Of a stretch of DNA of 64,000 nucleotides, positions 46,551-58,027 are shown one piece after another. A program made the translations under genes and the position numbers. Below the pieces are notes generated by a model, which had not been told where the DNA came from, made no database searches, and was given only the letters and a program-made list of their open reading frames with translations. The DNA is from Acridotheres tristis. Lineage: Eukaryota; Chordata; Aves; Passeriformes; Sturnidae. The stretch covers positions 3,361,001-3,425,000 of the forward strand of contig CM072908.1 in assembly GCA_037013685.1 (NCBI GenBank), read 5' to 3'. Each line of letters begins with the position of its first letter. The stretch's first letter is position 1.

Positions 46551-48404
46551 TCCCGCCCCCGGCGCTCGCCCTGGGCAAGGGCTCCCCCTCTCGGCGGCAC
46601 CGCGGAACTGCCTGAAGGCTCAATCCCCATCCCGCTCCTGCCTCTGCAATAGGGAAAATCCCATTTTTTCCTTCAGATTTTTAATTTCTCCTCAGAGGTG
46701 TTGCCATTAAGCAGTGCCGAGCCCGAATCCAGGATTTCTTTCAGGCAAATCTTTTATTGGAAGAATCGTTCCCTTTCACATCGCTTTTGGAAAAATTTCC
46801 TTTCCTTTTTCTTCCAAAGTCTCAGTTTCCAGGACGGTTTGGTTTCAGAGGAGCCACGTAAAGTTTTGTGTCTCTATCGAGGGCTGTGGTTCCATTCCCC
46901 TTAGCGGGTCCACATCAAAAATAAATAACAGCACTTTTCTGGATATTATTATTCCAATGGAATAAACTGTGTCTGGGTACACGACTTCCAGGGCATTGTG
47001 AGTGGAGATGTGTGGGAAGATTTGGTAGGAATGAAATCCAGCTTCAGAGTTCATTTGTTCAAAAACAAAACACGCAAATAAACCCCCCCTAAAAAAGGCC
47101 TGTGATGCTTTTAGGACTCAAATAGCTCTGTTTTGTGCCAGAATGGAGATTTTAAATTTTTCCCAAACAGCAAAAGATTTAAAAGTAAGATTTCTCTGGA
47201 AGTAGTGAAATGTTGCTTTGCGAGTCAGTTTACTCAATTACTCCAAACTCTCTTGAAAAAACATCACTTTTCTCATACAACTCGAGGAATTTGGCAGCGT
47301 TTTTGCCTTGTTGGATGATCCCATATCCCTGGTTATATCTGGGAGTGTCCCAGAGGAGGGATCCACCGTGACCTTGGTGCAGTGGGAGCCAGGCTGGGGA
47401 ATTCCAAACCCTTTCTCCGTGTGCTTCGTGGGGAATGGGAATGCTGAGGGAAGGGATATCTGCTTTGGTAGTAACAAAACTTCCCCAAAATTCTGGATTC
47501 ATTTCTCCAGAGGCTCGAGCCTGCAGCATTTCGGGAGAAGTTCCAGGCTCAGAGAATGTGGAAATGCTGTCAGACATGCTCTGAGTTCTGTGCTTACCTC
47601 CAACCTTGTTTTAGTATTTGTGGGTCCCTGTAACCCCTGAACTGTGGCTGAGGATGGCCCTGAGTTAACAAAATCCCTGAGCCAGCCCTGCTCCAAACTG
47701 TTCGGATTTATGATGGCACTGGAAATATTTCTGTGGCCTGTGTGTGACGTTGGCTGGAATTTTATTAGACCTACACTTGAGAATCAATTCACAAAAAGCA
47801 GAAGCAGGAAAATCTTGGTGAACCATTAATCAGCCCTTCTTACCAGCAAAGCCAGGGCAGTGTTTATGTGACAAGTGGAATGGATTCCATGACAATTTTA
47901 TCTGGAAGTTCTCTTTCTGCCTCAGAGCACTGCTGAATGCAATTCCCTCGTTATAACTACTTAGAAATATATGTTTGTTTAGTCTTTTATTTCTGAGAGC
48001 TCTGACTGTCTGGAAGTTCTCAGCAGGTTTTATCTTCTGTCATAAGTGATGACACTGCTTTGTATGTGGTATCTGCAGATATTTGTGATTTTATCTCAGT
48101 CAGGGAGTTCAGCCTCTCTCCTAGGGTTCATTATCCCCTGTTACCCTGCACCAAAGTGAATCCTGTTTAATGTGAGAAACATTTCATGAGCTGTGGGAGT
48201 AGGGAAGGCTGTGGATCTGTTTGAACCCCACTGCAACAATAATTTGAGTGGTTCATTACAGGCCAGCATGATCAGAGGAACTGCAAAATGTTGGGGTTTA
48301 GCCAAGTTTGCTCACAACTAAAAATCTCATCTCAAATGATAATTTGTTTTGGTTTAGGTTTATTTGATACTTCTAAACACCATGTACCAGATATTGGAGA
48401 TCAG
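46551..48404. other. unique non-coding sequence
   Basis: Starts with a CpG-rich shoulder (46551-46612, CCGGCGCTCGCC, CTCGGCGGCACCGCGG) right at the edge of the minisatellite. The rest is ordinary unique sequence with no gene seen. Confidence 0.5.
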
Positions 48405-48482
48405 TCAGAGGCTGGACTTGATAATCTTGGAAGATATTTTCCAACCTAAATTATTTTATGAATCTGTGATTCTGTTCAGTTT
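48405..48482 (+). mobile_element. short CR1 LINE 3' end
   Basis: GAGGCTGGACTTGATAATCT, then TGGAAGATATTTTCCAACCT and a degenerate ATGAATCTGTGATTCTG tail identify a CR1 end. Confidence 0.8.
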
Positions 48483-49659
48483 GGAACTGCACCCAAACTC
48501 TGCTGAGTAGGCATTGGCAGCTGGAGATTTCTGCTGCATCCCTTTACCTCCCTAAGCAGCACAACCAAAATATCTCTTTTGCTGTGACATTCCAGTTTCT
48601 TTAGGCACATGTAAGGTGCAGAAATTAATTTGGACCTGAGCAATGTTTGTTTTCTGATCCTGTTATGTTTTGTCTGAACCAAAAATATTTGCAAAACCTT
48701 TATGGAAGTGAATTTAACTGGGGAAAAGCAGGGAAAATGGGTGGTGGAGGATCTCAGCTGTCTCATGGCAGATTTCGAGCAGTTTTTCTTTGTGAAATTA
48801 GCAGAGTTTGTAAAGACAATTTCAGGTCACTTCATCATCAAAGGGTTAATTCTAATTTTGAACTTCCCAAATGTCAGTGCTCTTCTATCCAAAATTACAG
48901 CAACTGGCTTTATCAACATATGCTTTTCATTACCTACAAGATTTACAATATTTTTGGTGTCTGTATCAACTTGATTCAATTACTGGTACCACTGCGAGGG
49001 AACATTCCCTCCAGGGAAAAGGGGGTGAATGCATCAGTGCCCATGGATACAGTGTAGGGAGCAGATTAATATAACAGATTTACATCGAGACTGCTGACTC
49101 CATTACTTTAAAACTCCTGTAATTGACTTTTTTAAAAATGACATTAGCATTTAAATGGTACTATCGTTACAAGGGTGAAGGTTCAGCGGAATATGATCAA
49201 TTTATTGAGCTCTTCAAATGTTCTTTTGATATTTATTTTTTGTTGTCATGCTGGAGGGGTTTTTAGTGTTTTGTCAGAGGCAGGGAAAAGTCTATAACAC
49301 AGAGATCTTGGGCTGAGCAGCTGCTGGGGGGAAGGCATGGGAAGCACAAGTTACTCAGAGTTCTCTTCCTCAGCTCCATCCCTCTCTCACCTGGAACTTT
49401 TCTGAGATGCAAAATTCTGGTCAGACAGAAAGGGATAATTTGCAGAAGCTGTTGTTGCTCTGTGGGAAGAGCCTGGTGCTCGTGGCCTTCTATGGAAAAG
49501 AAGCAGGGCCATTATCCACCATGAAGGGCCTTTCCAGCATCACACATCAAAATTATTTCAGTTGCCTTCAAAACAGCTTCCAGTACAACAATGTAGCTTC
49601 TGCTTCCAGAGTTCCTATGAGCCTGGGGCAATGATGCTCTCCAAATCCCAATGACTTTG
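48483..49659. other. unique non-coding sequence
   Basis: The AT-rich part at about 49050-49250 (ACATTAGCATTTAAATGG, POU-like ATTTAAAT) is repeat-free. No gene recognised. Confidence 0.5.
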
Positions 49660-49862
49660 GTCCAAGCTTTTCAGGAGAAATTTCTTCATGGAAAAGGTGG
49701 TTAGGCTTTGGAAGGGGCTGCCCAGGGAGGTGCTCATCCTTGGAGAAATTCAAGGAGTGACTGGATGTGGCACTCAGTGCTCAGGGCTGGGTGACAAGGT
49801 TGGATTCAATGGTTTTTTGGAAACATCTTTTCCATCCTCGGTGGTTCTGTGATTCCATGGGC
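49660..49862 (+). mobile_element. CR1 LINE 3' fragment
   Basis: AGGAGAAATTTCTTCATGG, AAAAGGTGGTTAGGCTTTGG, GGGGCTGCCCAGGGAGGTG, GTGACTGGATGTGGCACTC and GACAAGGTTGGATTCAATGG, in the order of the CR1 subfamily also seen at 42296-42555. The tail is GGTTCTGTGATTCCATGG. Confidence 0.92.
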
Positions 49863-49876
49863 TGGATGTCTCATGC

Positions 49877-49925
49877 CTGATGATGTTGATGATGTTGATG
49901 ACGTGGATGATGTGGATGATGTCTG
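49877..49925 (+). repeat. 9-bp GATGATGTT-type tandem repeat
   Basis: About five GATGATGTT, GATGACGTG and GATGATGTG units lie 15 bp after the CR1 tail. The tract may have grown from CR1 tail-like sequence. Confidence 0.85.
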
Positions 49926-52194
49926 ATGCACTGGTGACCTTTTCTCTGGGACAGCTGTTCCACAGAAGGTTCAGCACCATTTCATCTGCAGGGAGGGTGT
50001 GGGAGATTCTTCTCTGCAGGTGAGGTCTCTGTTCACTGAGCACACCAAACTCTGAGTTTCACTGCACTGACAGAAATTTGGAGTAGTTTCCTTCCACCTC
50101 AGCATGGTGGGAAATGCTCAAGAGGACGATCCCACAAAAGCAGCATGTTGTGGCTGAAACCTATTAAAGTCTGGATTATTGTAAAGGAAGTTTTTTGGGG
50201 TGACAAAAAATTTGTGTGGCTGCAAAGTATGTTGGGAGATATCTCTCTAACACAAAAGTAGCAGGACAGAGCCTGTTCCTGTGGAAATCCTAACCCAGAA
50301 AACTGGGATGGCCCACAGCTGGTATCTGCAGTGTCATCCCTGAACACCCGTGTCCTCACACACATGTGACAGACTGACCTGTGTGTGCAAATGCACATCT
50401 ATAAAATCGAAAATTCTGGCCTAAATATCCACATGGCATCTCTGAAGCAAAGTTCTGGAACTCTCTGAAGGCCAATCAAGGCCTCCTCAGGAGTGTCCTC
50501 ATTTTCAAGCCTTCAGAAGGAAAAAACAGTGGAGATTTGGGGGTAAATCTGTGGTGCCCACACCACATTTTGGACATTCCCAGTTGTGGATAAATAAGCT
50601 TAAAGGCTTTTCCTCCTCAGCCATCAAGTGCCACAAAACCCAGCACAGAAATGTAACAGCCCATGGGGTTTTGTTTGTTTCTCCCAATCTTAAAATGCAA
50701 AATTTCAAAGGAGAAAAGAGCAACTGTGCTGATTTTTTACAGTTTTAATTCGCAGCTCTTTGGCTGCTGCCGATAAAATCGATGGATCCTGCTCCTGATC
50801 TGTGTGGAAAAGCAGGTCTGGGATGCAGGGGAGTTCAGACTACAGCAGCAATAGGTGACTTGGGATCCCTCCTGCTTGCCTGGCTATAAAAATGCTTTGT
50901 AATGACCCAGTTCGACCCTGCCAGTTCTCCCTGACCTCCTTCTTCTCAGGATGCTGCTTAATTTGCACTAATTACATTCTGTTCTGACAGAAACTTGGAC
51001 GTTGTCTCAAGCTCTCAGGTATTTTTACTGCCACGTCCCAACTCAGAGTGGGAAAATGGCAATAAGTAATTTATGAAAATACATTTTGTTTAATATAATA
51101 CATCAGTAGCTTGCACATGGTGTCATCTGTGTGTATAAACACCCCTTCAAGTAAGACTTGGTGTTTTAATCTTGAATTCTTCCTGGCATTCAGGAGGGCT
51201 CCTTAAACCCAGCAGTAGCACTAGGAATAATTAATGCAGTCATTGGCTTTGGGGTGGTTTTTCTTGGTTTGCCTCCAGAATCCCAGGTTAAATTCCTAAT
51301 AATAATTCTGAGGTTGATGACCACTACAGAGAATTCTGCTTCAAAGAGGTCAGTAAGGTAGGGAAGATCTTCCAAAAGGAAAATTTATGGGACTGGTTCA
51401 GCTTAGGTTCTTCTACAATCAGGGCTGAGTGTTTGCATGTGTAGATTGAATGGAGATGAGGAAAAAGAATTCATTTTTCTTGGATTACAATGGAGTGAGC
51501 AACAAACCTGTCCAACAAGTTGTTCACAAAATTAGACTGTGTCAAAATGCCTGTTTTGGCCTAAATTGAGCCTTTTCAGTGAGGAGGGGGCCTGGCACGA
51601 GTGTGTGTGTGAAGGAACACAGACCTCTGTCTCTTGCTCTGCACTGCCACAGCCTCTGCTCCCTGCCTGGCCCATGTGTGTGGAGTTTGTCCCCCCACAT
51701 CCCTCAGCTTTGTGCAGGATAATCCCCACAGCCAGACCTGGTTTTTCCCCTCGTTCAGGTGTGTGGGTGATGCTGAGCACAGCTCAGGACCCCTCTGTGC
51801 CACATCAGAGCCAACATTTGCCCGTTGTGCATAGCGTGGCACAAAGGGGTTGGTGTTGTCACAGTGTGACATGGGGACACAACCCAGCTGTGACAGCCAC
51901 ATGGATCCTGCTCCAGGAGCTATGAAAACGTGATTTTGGGGTGCAGGCAAGGCCCTGCTCTCCCAATGGAAGCAGATCCCCACCCAAAGGCCCAAAACGA
52001 CGGCCAAAAACCAGCCCGGGGAGCGCATGCCAAGGCTTTGCGTTCCCTCCCAAAGCAGGAGATCCGAGGCATTGTTGGACTGCACCGAGGCTTTTAGGCA
52101 CAGACGGTATCAGCAAAGCAGTTGCATGTTTCAAAATATTGTATCATTTTAAAGTGCAGTGCACATTAGGTCAGTGAAAGGGGATCCGCCAATT
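49926..52194. other. unique non-coding sequence
   Basis: No gene recognised. The 128- and 169-codon frames at 51539-52085 lie on opposite strands over the same DNA and lack domains. Confidence 0.5.
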
Positions 52195-52460
52195 TGAAGC
52201 GCGGGCGGATAAAGCAGCTCTGTGTTCGCAGAGACAGAGGCACCCCGGGCCCGCTCTCCCTGGAGCTGTCTTTCAGGGAGTGATAGTTACGGAAATTAGC
52301 AGCGCAGAAATCCATCCTAATCATTCATCGGGAGCCTTATTAACTGTCTTAGCTGTGTTATTAGCTGAGGGCCCGGCCCCCGCGCGGGCACGGGCACGGC
52401 CATGGCTCCCGCGGCCCGGCCCTCACCAACACCCAGAAACGGCCGCGGCATGAGGGAAAA
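52195..52460. promoter_or_regulatory. CpG islet with AT-rich homeodomain core
   Basis: About 22 CpG occur in 265 bp, far above the local background. Two CpG-dense shoulders (AAGCGCGGGCGGATAAAGC; GGCCCCCGCGCGGGCACGG) flank an AT-rich core with CATCCTAATCATTCATCGGG and TTATTAACTGTCTTAGC. This resembles a conserved developmental enhancer or a small CpG island. No exon was identified. It lies about 100 bp upstream of a CR1 fragment. Confidence 0.4.
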
Positions 52461-52555
52461 ATGATCTAATCCTCATGGAAATGCCTTCTCGTGCCAGGCA
52501 ATGTGATGGAGGAGAAACACCCCGGAACAGCTCCGTGTACAGCGAGACTGGCAGA
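52461..52555. other. short unique spacer
   Basis: Separates the CpG islet from the CR1 fragment. Nothing recognised. Confidence 0.4.
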
Positions 52556-52937
52556 GCTGGGGGTGCTCACTGGGGAAGAGAAGGCTCTGGGGTGATCTCA
52601 GAGCTCCTCCCAGGGCATGAAGGGGATCCAGGAGAGCTGGAGAGAGACTGGGGACAAGGGATGGAAGGACAGGACACAGGGAATGGCTCCCAGTGCCAGA
52701 GGACAGGGATGGATGGGATTTTTGGGAAGGAATTCCTGGCTGTGAGGGTGGGCAGGCCCTGGCACAGGGTGCCCAGAGCAGCTGTGGCTGCCCCTGGATC
52801 CCTGGCAGTGCCCAAGGCCAGGTTGGACAGGGCTTGGAGAAACCTGGGACAGTGGAAGGTGTCCCTGCCATGGCAGGGGTGGCACTGGATGGTTTTAAGG
52901 TCCCTTCCAAGCCAAACCATTCCATGATTCTCTGGAG
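52556..52937 (+). mobile_element. CR1 LINE 3' fragment
   Basis: GAGAAGGCTCTGGGGTGATC, AGGACAGGACACAGGGAATG, GGCAGGCCCTGGCACAGGG, CCCAAGGCCAGGTTGGACAG, GACAGTGGAAGGTGTCCCTG and TTAAGGTCCCTTCCAAGCC, followed by CATTCCATGATTCTCTGG. Well preserved. Minus-strand open frames of 211 and 186 codons are antisense relics. Confidence 0.93.
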
Positions 52938-54238
52938 GAGGTGAGCTGTGAGTCTGAGCTCCTGCTGCTCCTCTGTGAGCTCCACAGGGCTCTGCCCATC
53001 CCTCCATCCAGACAGGGCTGCCATGGGAATGACAGAAGGGAGACAACCAGGACAGGGTGGCTGTGCCACTGGCTGAAGCCATTTCAGGGCCTGGTTTTGA
53101 ATGGTCATGGCTGGAAATGGGAAGCATTAGAAGCAGAGTCAGTATCTAAATATTGTATTTAACACACTGGGAGTTATAACAACTCTTTCTTATTGGTAAA
53201 CTTTACCTGAATGAGGAAAAACCCAATAATATTTGGTCCAGCTGATCTTCCCATAGAGAAATTTTACAATAAATTTTGCCCCTAATTTTATTTTATTTTG
53301 ATTTTATTTTCTGAGTCTCAATTTGAGACCCATTTCTTAGGAAAAAAGAACATCACAGTGTTTCACAAGGGTGAGCTTTGACTTTGACCCTCAGGATCCC
53401 CATCTCATGTTAGCTCCAAATGAAAGAAAATTAAATTACACACTTGGGCTCAAGGATTTACGTCTGTGAATCCCACTCTGGCTGGTATCTCTACCATTAG
53501 GGAAACAAAGAGCATAGAGGAGATAAATAATACTTGGGAAAGACAGAATCTTTTTTGTCTGCTCCTTTATCTGTAGTTTGACTGTGTTCCTTAAGTGTTG
53601 AAAGGGGCACTTTCTTGGCAAGTATGACACAAATAACCTTCACCCTTGACTGCACTGTCGGAGACAGTTATAAATTTGAGGATAAAGGACATGAACAAGA
53701 GTTACTTTATATGACATTTTCTCATTATAGCAGGGATGGGGAAGTGAAGGAGTGTTCCCTCCTCACTTGTCCTGGGGTTGTTTGTCCCACACTTGGGTTT
53801 ATGGCCCAGCAGTTCAGTGTCACAGCCAGTGGCCTGGGGGGCTGCTGGTTTCAGGGTCCTTTTCCCTGACTTTTGTCACCCAACCAAGCTGTCCTTCCCC
53901 GAGCAGGGACATGGCACTGGGCAGCCCTGATCCTTCCCAAAGGGCCATCTGGGAACCCCAGTATTTAATAATCTGGTCCTGTGCCCTCAGCTGAAGGCAG
54001 GGGAAAGTTGTCTTTTCATGAGAAAACTCGAAAGAATATTTTTTTTCAAATAAAGTGTTTGTAATTTTTTTTTATGAAGTGTTTTCTCTTGAAGGTAAAT
54101 GTATTGTGTAGAATTTCAGAGTAAGAAAGATCCTACACAGCAGTACATTGAAATAGTTTAACATAAGCAGCTGAAAGATATTAATTAAATTTATCAGTTA
54201 TATATTCTTAGAAACAGTTTCATCGTTTTTAAGGCTGA
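52938..54238. other. unique non-coding sequence
   Basis: AT-rich at 53150-53340 with TTTTATTTTGATTTTATTTT. No gene recognised; the 84-codon frame at 53615-53869 has no domain. Confidence 0.5.
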
Positions 54239-54460
54239 AAATGGGGAAAATTGGATTGGATATTGGGAAGAAATTCTTTCCTGGGAGGATGGGGAGGCCC
54301 TGGCACAAAGAGCTGTGGCTGCCCCATCCCTGGAAGTGTCCCAGGCCAGGTTGGACTTGGAGCACCCTGGGCTAGTGGAATGTGTCCTTGCCCATGGCAG
54401 GGGATGGAATAAGATGAGCTTTAAGGATCTTTCCAATCCAAACCATTCCGTGTTCTATAA
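54239..54460 (+). mobile_element. CR1 LINE 3' fragment
   Basis: GGATTGGATATTGGGAAGAA, TTCTTTCCTGGGAGGATGG, GGAAGTGTCCCAGGCCAGG, GGAATGTGTCCTTGCCCATG and TTCCAATCCAAACCATTCCG in CR1 order. It has internal small deletions relative to the other copies here. Confidence 0.9.
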
Positions 54461-56109
54461 TATTTTTAGATACATTGAAGAGATTTTGTAAGATTTTTTC
54501 ACTCCTTAAAACATTTTTGGTTTAATTGCAGCAACCCCCGGCATGTGGCTGTGTTTATGCAGTGAACAAGCTCAGGGTATTTTCTTCTTTCTCCTATTGC
54601 AGAGTTTTTGAGGGAATTTTTCAGACCTTTATAAATGCATTTTTAAGATTTTCTTTTTTAAGGTTCATCAGAAAATTGCAAAAACCTGCAGCAAAAACCC
54701 AGCAGCAAAAAACCACGAGCATGGCAGAATGTTTAACACAGAAACCCTGACGTATCCAGGGTGCTCCTGGGGACATTTTGGGGTTCATTCCTCCTCCAGG
54801 GTCAGGACTGGATCTGGGGCACGTGGGGTTAGAATGAAACCTGCCCATGGACACTGGGTTTGGGAACAGTGTCTGGCTAAAGCCCACTGATATCTGTGCA
54901 GTGATTCATCAGCTCAGAACCAGGACAAGGCTTTAATAAGAGGCAAATATTGCCTGGGGCAAAGTGAGAGCTCAGACTTATCAAAGGCGCTGAACTTTGA
55001 TTCAAATCTAATTCCATTATTGCCTCGGAAATAGGTTAAGGTCTGTGGGCTGCTGATTGCTTGGGAATGAACTTGAGGTAAATGAATAGTGTTTGGTTTG
55101 GGGAAAAAATTCTCTCAAGCCAAATCTTGGGCTTTTTTCCAGAATTTGCTGCACAAGTTTTTGAGGAATTCTCTGTGTATGGCAATCCAGAGTACTAATG
55201 GCTGTAGGTTGTCCACCCTTTTTCCTCATCTACTTCCTTGCTTCCTTTAAGAGTGTGATTTCTTTACTGTGAAACCTTAGCTCCTAACCCAAATTAAAAC
55301 CTGTGGCCTCATCCCTCAGCTTGCTTTCCTTCTGTGGAATTATTTTAATAACTTGCAATTTTAATAATGTTACAGCTACTGCTTAAGTTTGCTGTGTTGC
55401 CGGCAAACTTTAGAAATAACTGTGGCAAGTAAAGCTCTGGCTGAAACCAGGGCATGGACAGAACACCTCACCCTGTGTCCCTCACACACCTTGCAGTCTG
55501 CTGAGCCCTCCAAGCTGGCGATGAAGGAGGTCCTCTGTCTGTTTTCCCGATGAGCTTCATTTTTTGTAGGATTATCCATAATTAGCGAGGCTCAAAATTT
55601 CTGCAGCCCCGAGTTAGGCAGTGGGATTGTAGGGTGAGAGTCTCCTGTTCCTGACCCCCTGTCTGCCCTTCCCCTCATCTCTGTGGGTTCTGCCTGGGTT
55701 TTGGCACAGGAATTGTGTTTAGTTTGTACCTCTGAGCATTTATTCCATTGAAGCATTCACATTTCTCTCCTGGGATTTCTTCTGCCCCTGGCTAGCTGCT
55801 GTTCCATGGATGGGACAGTGATGTCCCAGCTCCCGTGTCCTTTTCCTTCCTGGGCAGAAGCCATCAGCTCTCATTCCTCCTTTTCCACTGAAAAATGTCC
55901 TTTGCACAGGGAGGCTGTGGCTGGATCTGCCCTAGATGTTTATCATCTCCCCTAAGTGTAGAAACAAAAGGCCACTTTGTTGTTGATGGATATAATCCTT
56001 TTTTATTATTATTCCACGCTTCCACACACATTTTTAAGTCAAAGCAATATTGCCGTGAGTTTGTTTTTCCAGAAAATCCCCTTTTTTTTCCCTGTGGTTA
56101 AAGCTGTAT
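54461..56109. other. unique non-coding sequence
   Basis: A strong pyrimidine tract ending in GCAG (54579-54602) resembles a splice acceptor, but the following sequence is not coding. No gene recognised. Confidence 0.5.
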
Positions 56110-56760
56110 TTTAAGCTCTATATGGAATTGTCTATACAGAACTGTATTTTGATAGAAAATAGATGCTGCAGTTGAAATTGCAATAAGGAAACAGAGAAAC
56201 AACAGGCACTGCTGAGATCGAAGCGCTGATTAGGAGGGCAAATTAGATTTAGATTTCCTGAATATCTAACAGCAGCTAAACATTTTTTTTTGTCCTTTGT
56301 GTATGAGCATTTCCATTAAAATTTACAAAGGGCTTGAACTGGATTAGACTCCCACAGTCACTTTGAAATAACAAAATACAACTTGGCTGACAGGGGCTGT
56401 TTAGAAACCTTTTGCAAAAAAAATTATCTTCAGAAACGTTAGCACTTAGCAGTTACAAAATGTCTACTTTTGTCTTGCCCCCTCTGCCAAGTTCCCTTTT
56501 TGTCTTGCCGTGAGGAGGATAAATTATCCGACTTGCAGAGATAAACCACAGAGAGGTGAGATTGCTGCAGCTCCCAACGCTCCGGCCTCCGCTCCGGCTT
56601 CAATTTAACCCCCTGGTTCTGGCCGTGTCAATCAGGCCCTTAATGAATACATTCCTAAACGAGCTGGTGCTTTTCTTCCCCTTGCTAGAAGATGCAATTA
56701 ATGTTCTGGCTTAAGACACCAAGTTTATAATAAATGTATAGGGTGCAGCGCGAGGTCTTT
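56110..56760. promoter_or_regulatory. candidate conserved non-coding element
   Basis: A 650-bp repeat-free block with AT-rich factor-like words (GAAATTGCAATAAGG, GCAAATTAGATTTAG, GATGCAATTAATG), GATA-type GAGGATAAATTATC, and a short CpG patch (CAACGCTCCGGCCTCCGCTCC). The composition resembles the blocks at 35.7 and 52.2 kb. Conservation is inferred and not tested. Confidence 0.35.
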
Positions 56761-57757
56761 GGGGTGAAAGGAGGAATTATCCGAACAGAAAAAGGCGTTT
56801 CGTGCTTTGCTCTGGGAAGTGCTGGCACAGGGCAGAGCAGGGGAAATGCCACCTCGGAGGTGCCACCAGGAATTCTTTACTCCCTGGCATGTGTGGATGT
56901 GCTCAACACGAGCTGGGCATGGGGCTGAGGGCAAGGACACAAATAAATCCCCTTTGCTGCTGTGTTCTCAGTGTTTGCAAGAATGCGCCCCATAAAAAAA
57001 GGGGGGGAGTGTCTGAGAGCTTTCCCTCCAATAAAAGGAAGAGCAGGATTTTCTTTCCAAGATAATTCCCTCCAAAGAAGCAGTGACATGCAGACTGCCT
57101 GAAACAGGAGGTGGAATACAATTTTAGCAATAGGTGGTGACAGTTTCTTTTAATCTCCTTTATATTCTGATGTCTCAGTCTAGTGGCTGACTAACCATAT
57201 CTGCGGCTTCATCTAACCAGGAAGCCTTTTGACAGTGTCATTTTTCCATCTATTTATTTGGTGAGATCTGTGCTCTGAGGATGTGCTGGTGGTGCCATTG
57301 GAGGGCTTGGGGGACTGGAGGGCTTTCCTCTGTTTCCCCTGGTCAGGCATAGAGTTAAGGGCAATGTAACAGGGCAGATCTGCTCAGAGCAGGTTGGGGG
57401 TTAGGGGAGGTGTTGAACTGGGTGAGATTGTCTGGTTTTTATCAAAAATCTACTTTGAGAGATTTTTTTTTTGTTTGCTCCATGATGCCTTCCCTCCCAG
57501 TTCGGGGTATTGGGATTGGCAAAAGACGTGAGAAAAGGTCAGAAAAATCTCATTTCAAGCAGACCTTTTATCCTAGTGCATTCTGGAGGTGAATCAAAAC
57601 CAACCAAAGCCTGGGCAGGATGTGCAAGTTGTGTCCAGTCCTGGTACTTTGGGCCAGACACCAACTGCACTTTTCTTTTGGGTCTCTCATGTAATGGCCC
57701 CAAAATCTTTGCCATCCTTTCAGATATCATTGATAACCTCACCTGCTTTTCTTATTT
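56761..57757. other. unique non-coding sequence
   Basis: Only short A, G and T runs (for example near 57000 and 57465). No gene recognised. Confidence 0.5.
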
Positions 57758-58027
57758 CATGGAATTACAGAATCACAGAGCATTTGGGTTGAGAGGGACC
57801 TTAAAAGTCATCCAGTTCCCACCCCCTGCCATGGCAGGGACAACTTCCCCTGTCCCAGGCTGCTCCAAGCCCTGTCCAGCCTGGCCTTGGACACTTCCAG
57901 GGATCCAGGGGCAGCCACAGCTGCTCTGGACACTCTCAGCACCCTCCCAGGGAAGAATTCCTTCCCAATATCCAACCTAGACCTCTCCTCTTTCAGCTTG
58001 AAACCATTCCCCCTTGTCCTGCCACAG
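57758..58027 (-). mobile_element. CR1 LINE 3' fragment running into a minisatellite
   Basis: The top strand is the reverse complement of a CR1 3' end: GGAATTACAGAATCACAGAG, GGGACCTTAAAAGTCATCC, CCACCCCCTGCCATGGCAGG, GGCCTTGGACACTTCCAGGG, GAATTCCTTCCCAATATCC and CATTCCCCCTTGTCCTGCC. At this last block the CR1 sequence stops and the 21-bp array begins directly. CR1 similarity is not clearly resumed after the array. Confidence 0.92.

Noticed and set aside
45306..46652. 448-codon open frame on the plus strand
   Set aside because: Its peptide is a simple reiteration of VIPVIPRYSRY-like words dictated by the minisatellite. Neighbouring frames are open too.
52473..53127. 211- and 186-codon minus-strand frames
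   Set aside because: They are antisense to a CR1 fragment inserted in the plus orientation, a recurrent artefact also seen at 12.7-13.3 and 38.4-38.8 kb.
54579..54602. Splice-acceptor-like tract (TTTCTCCTATTGCAG)
   Set aside because: The sequence following it is T-rich and non-coding, so no exon is supported.
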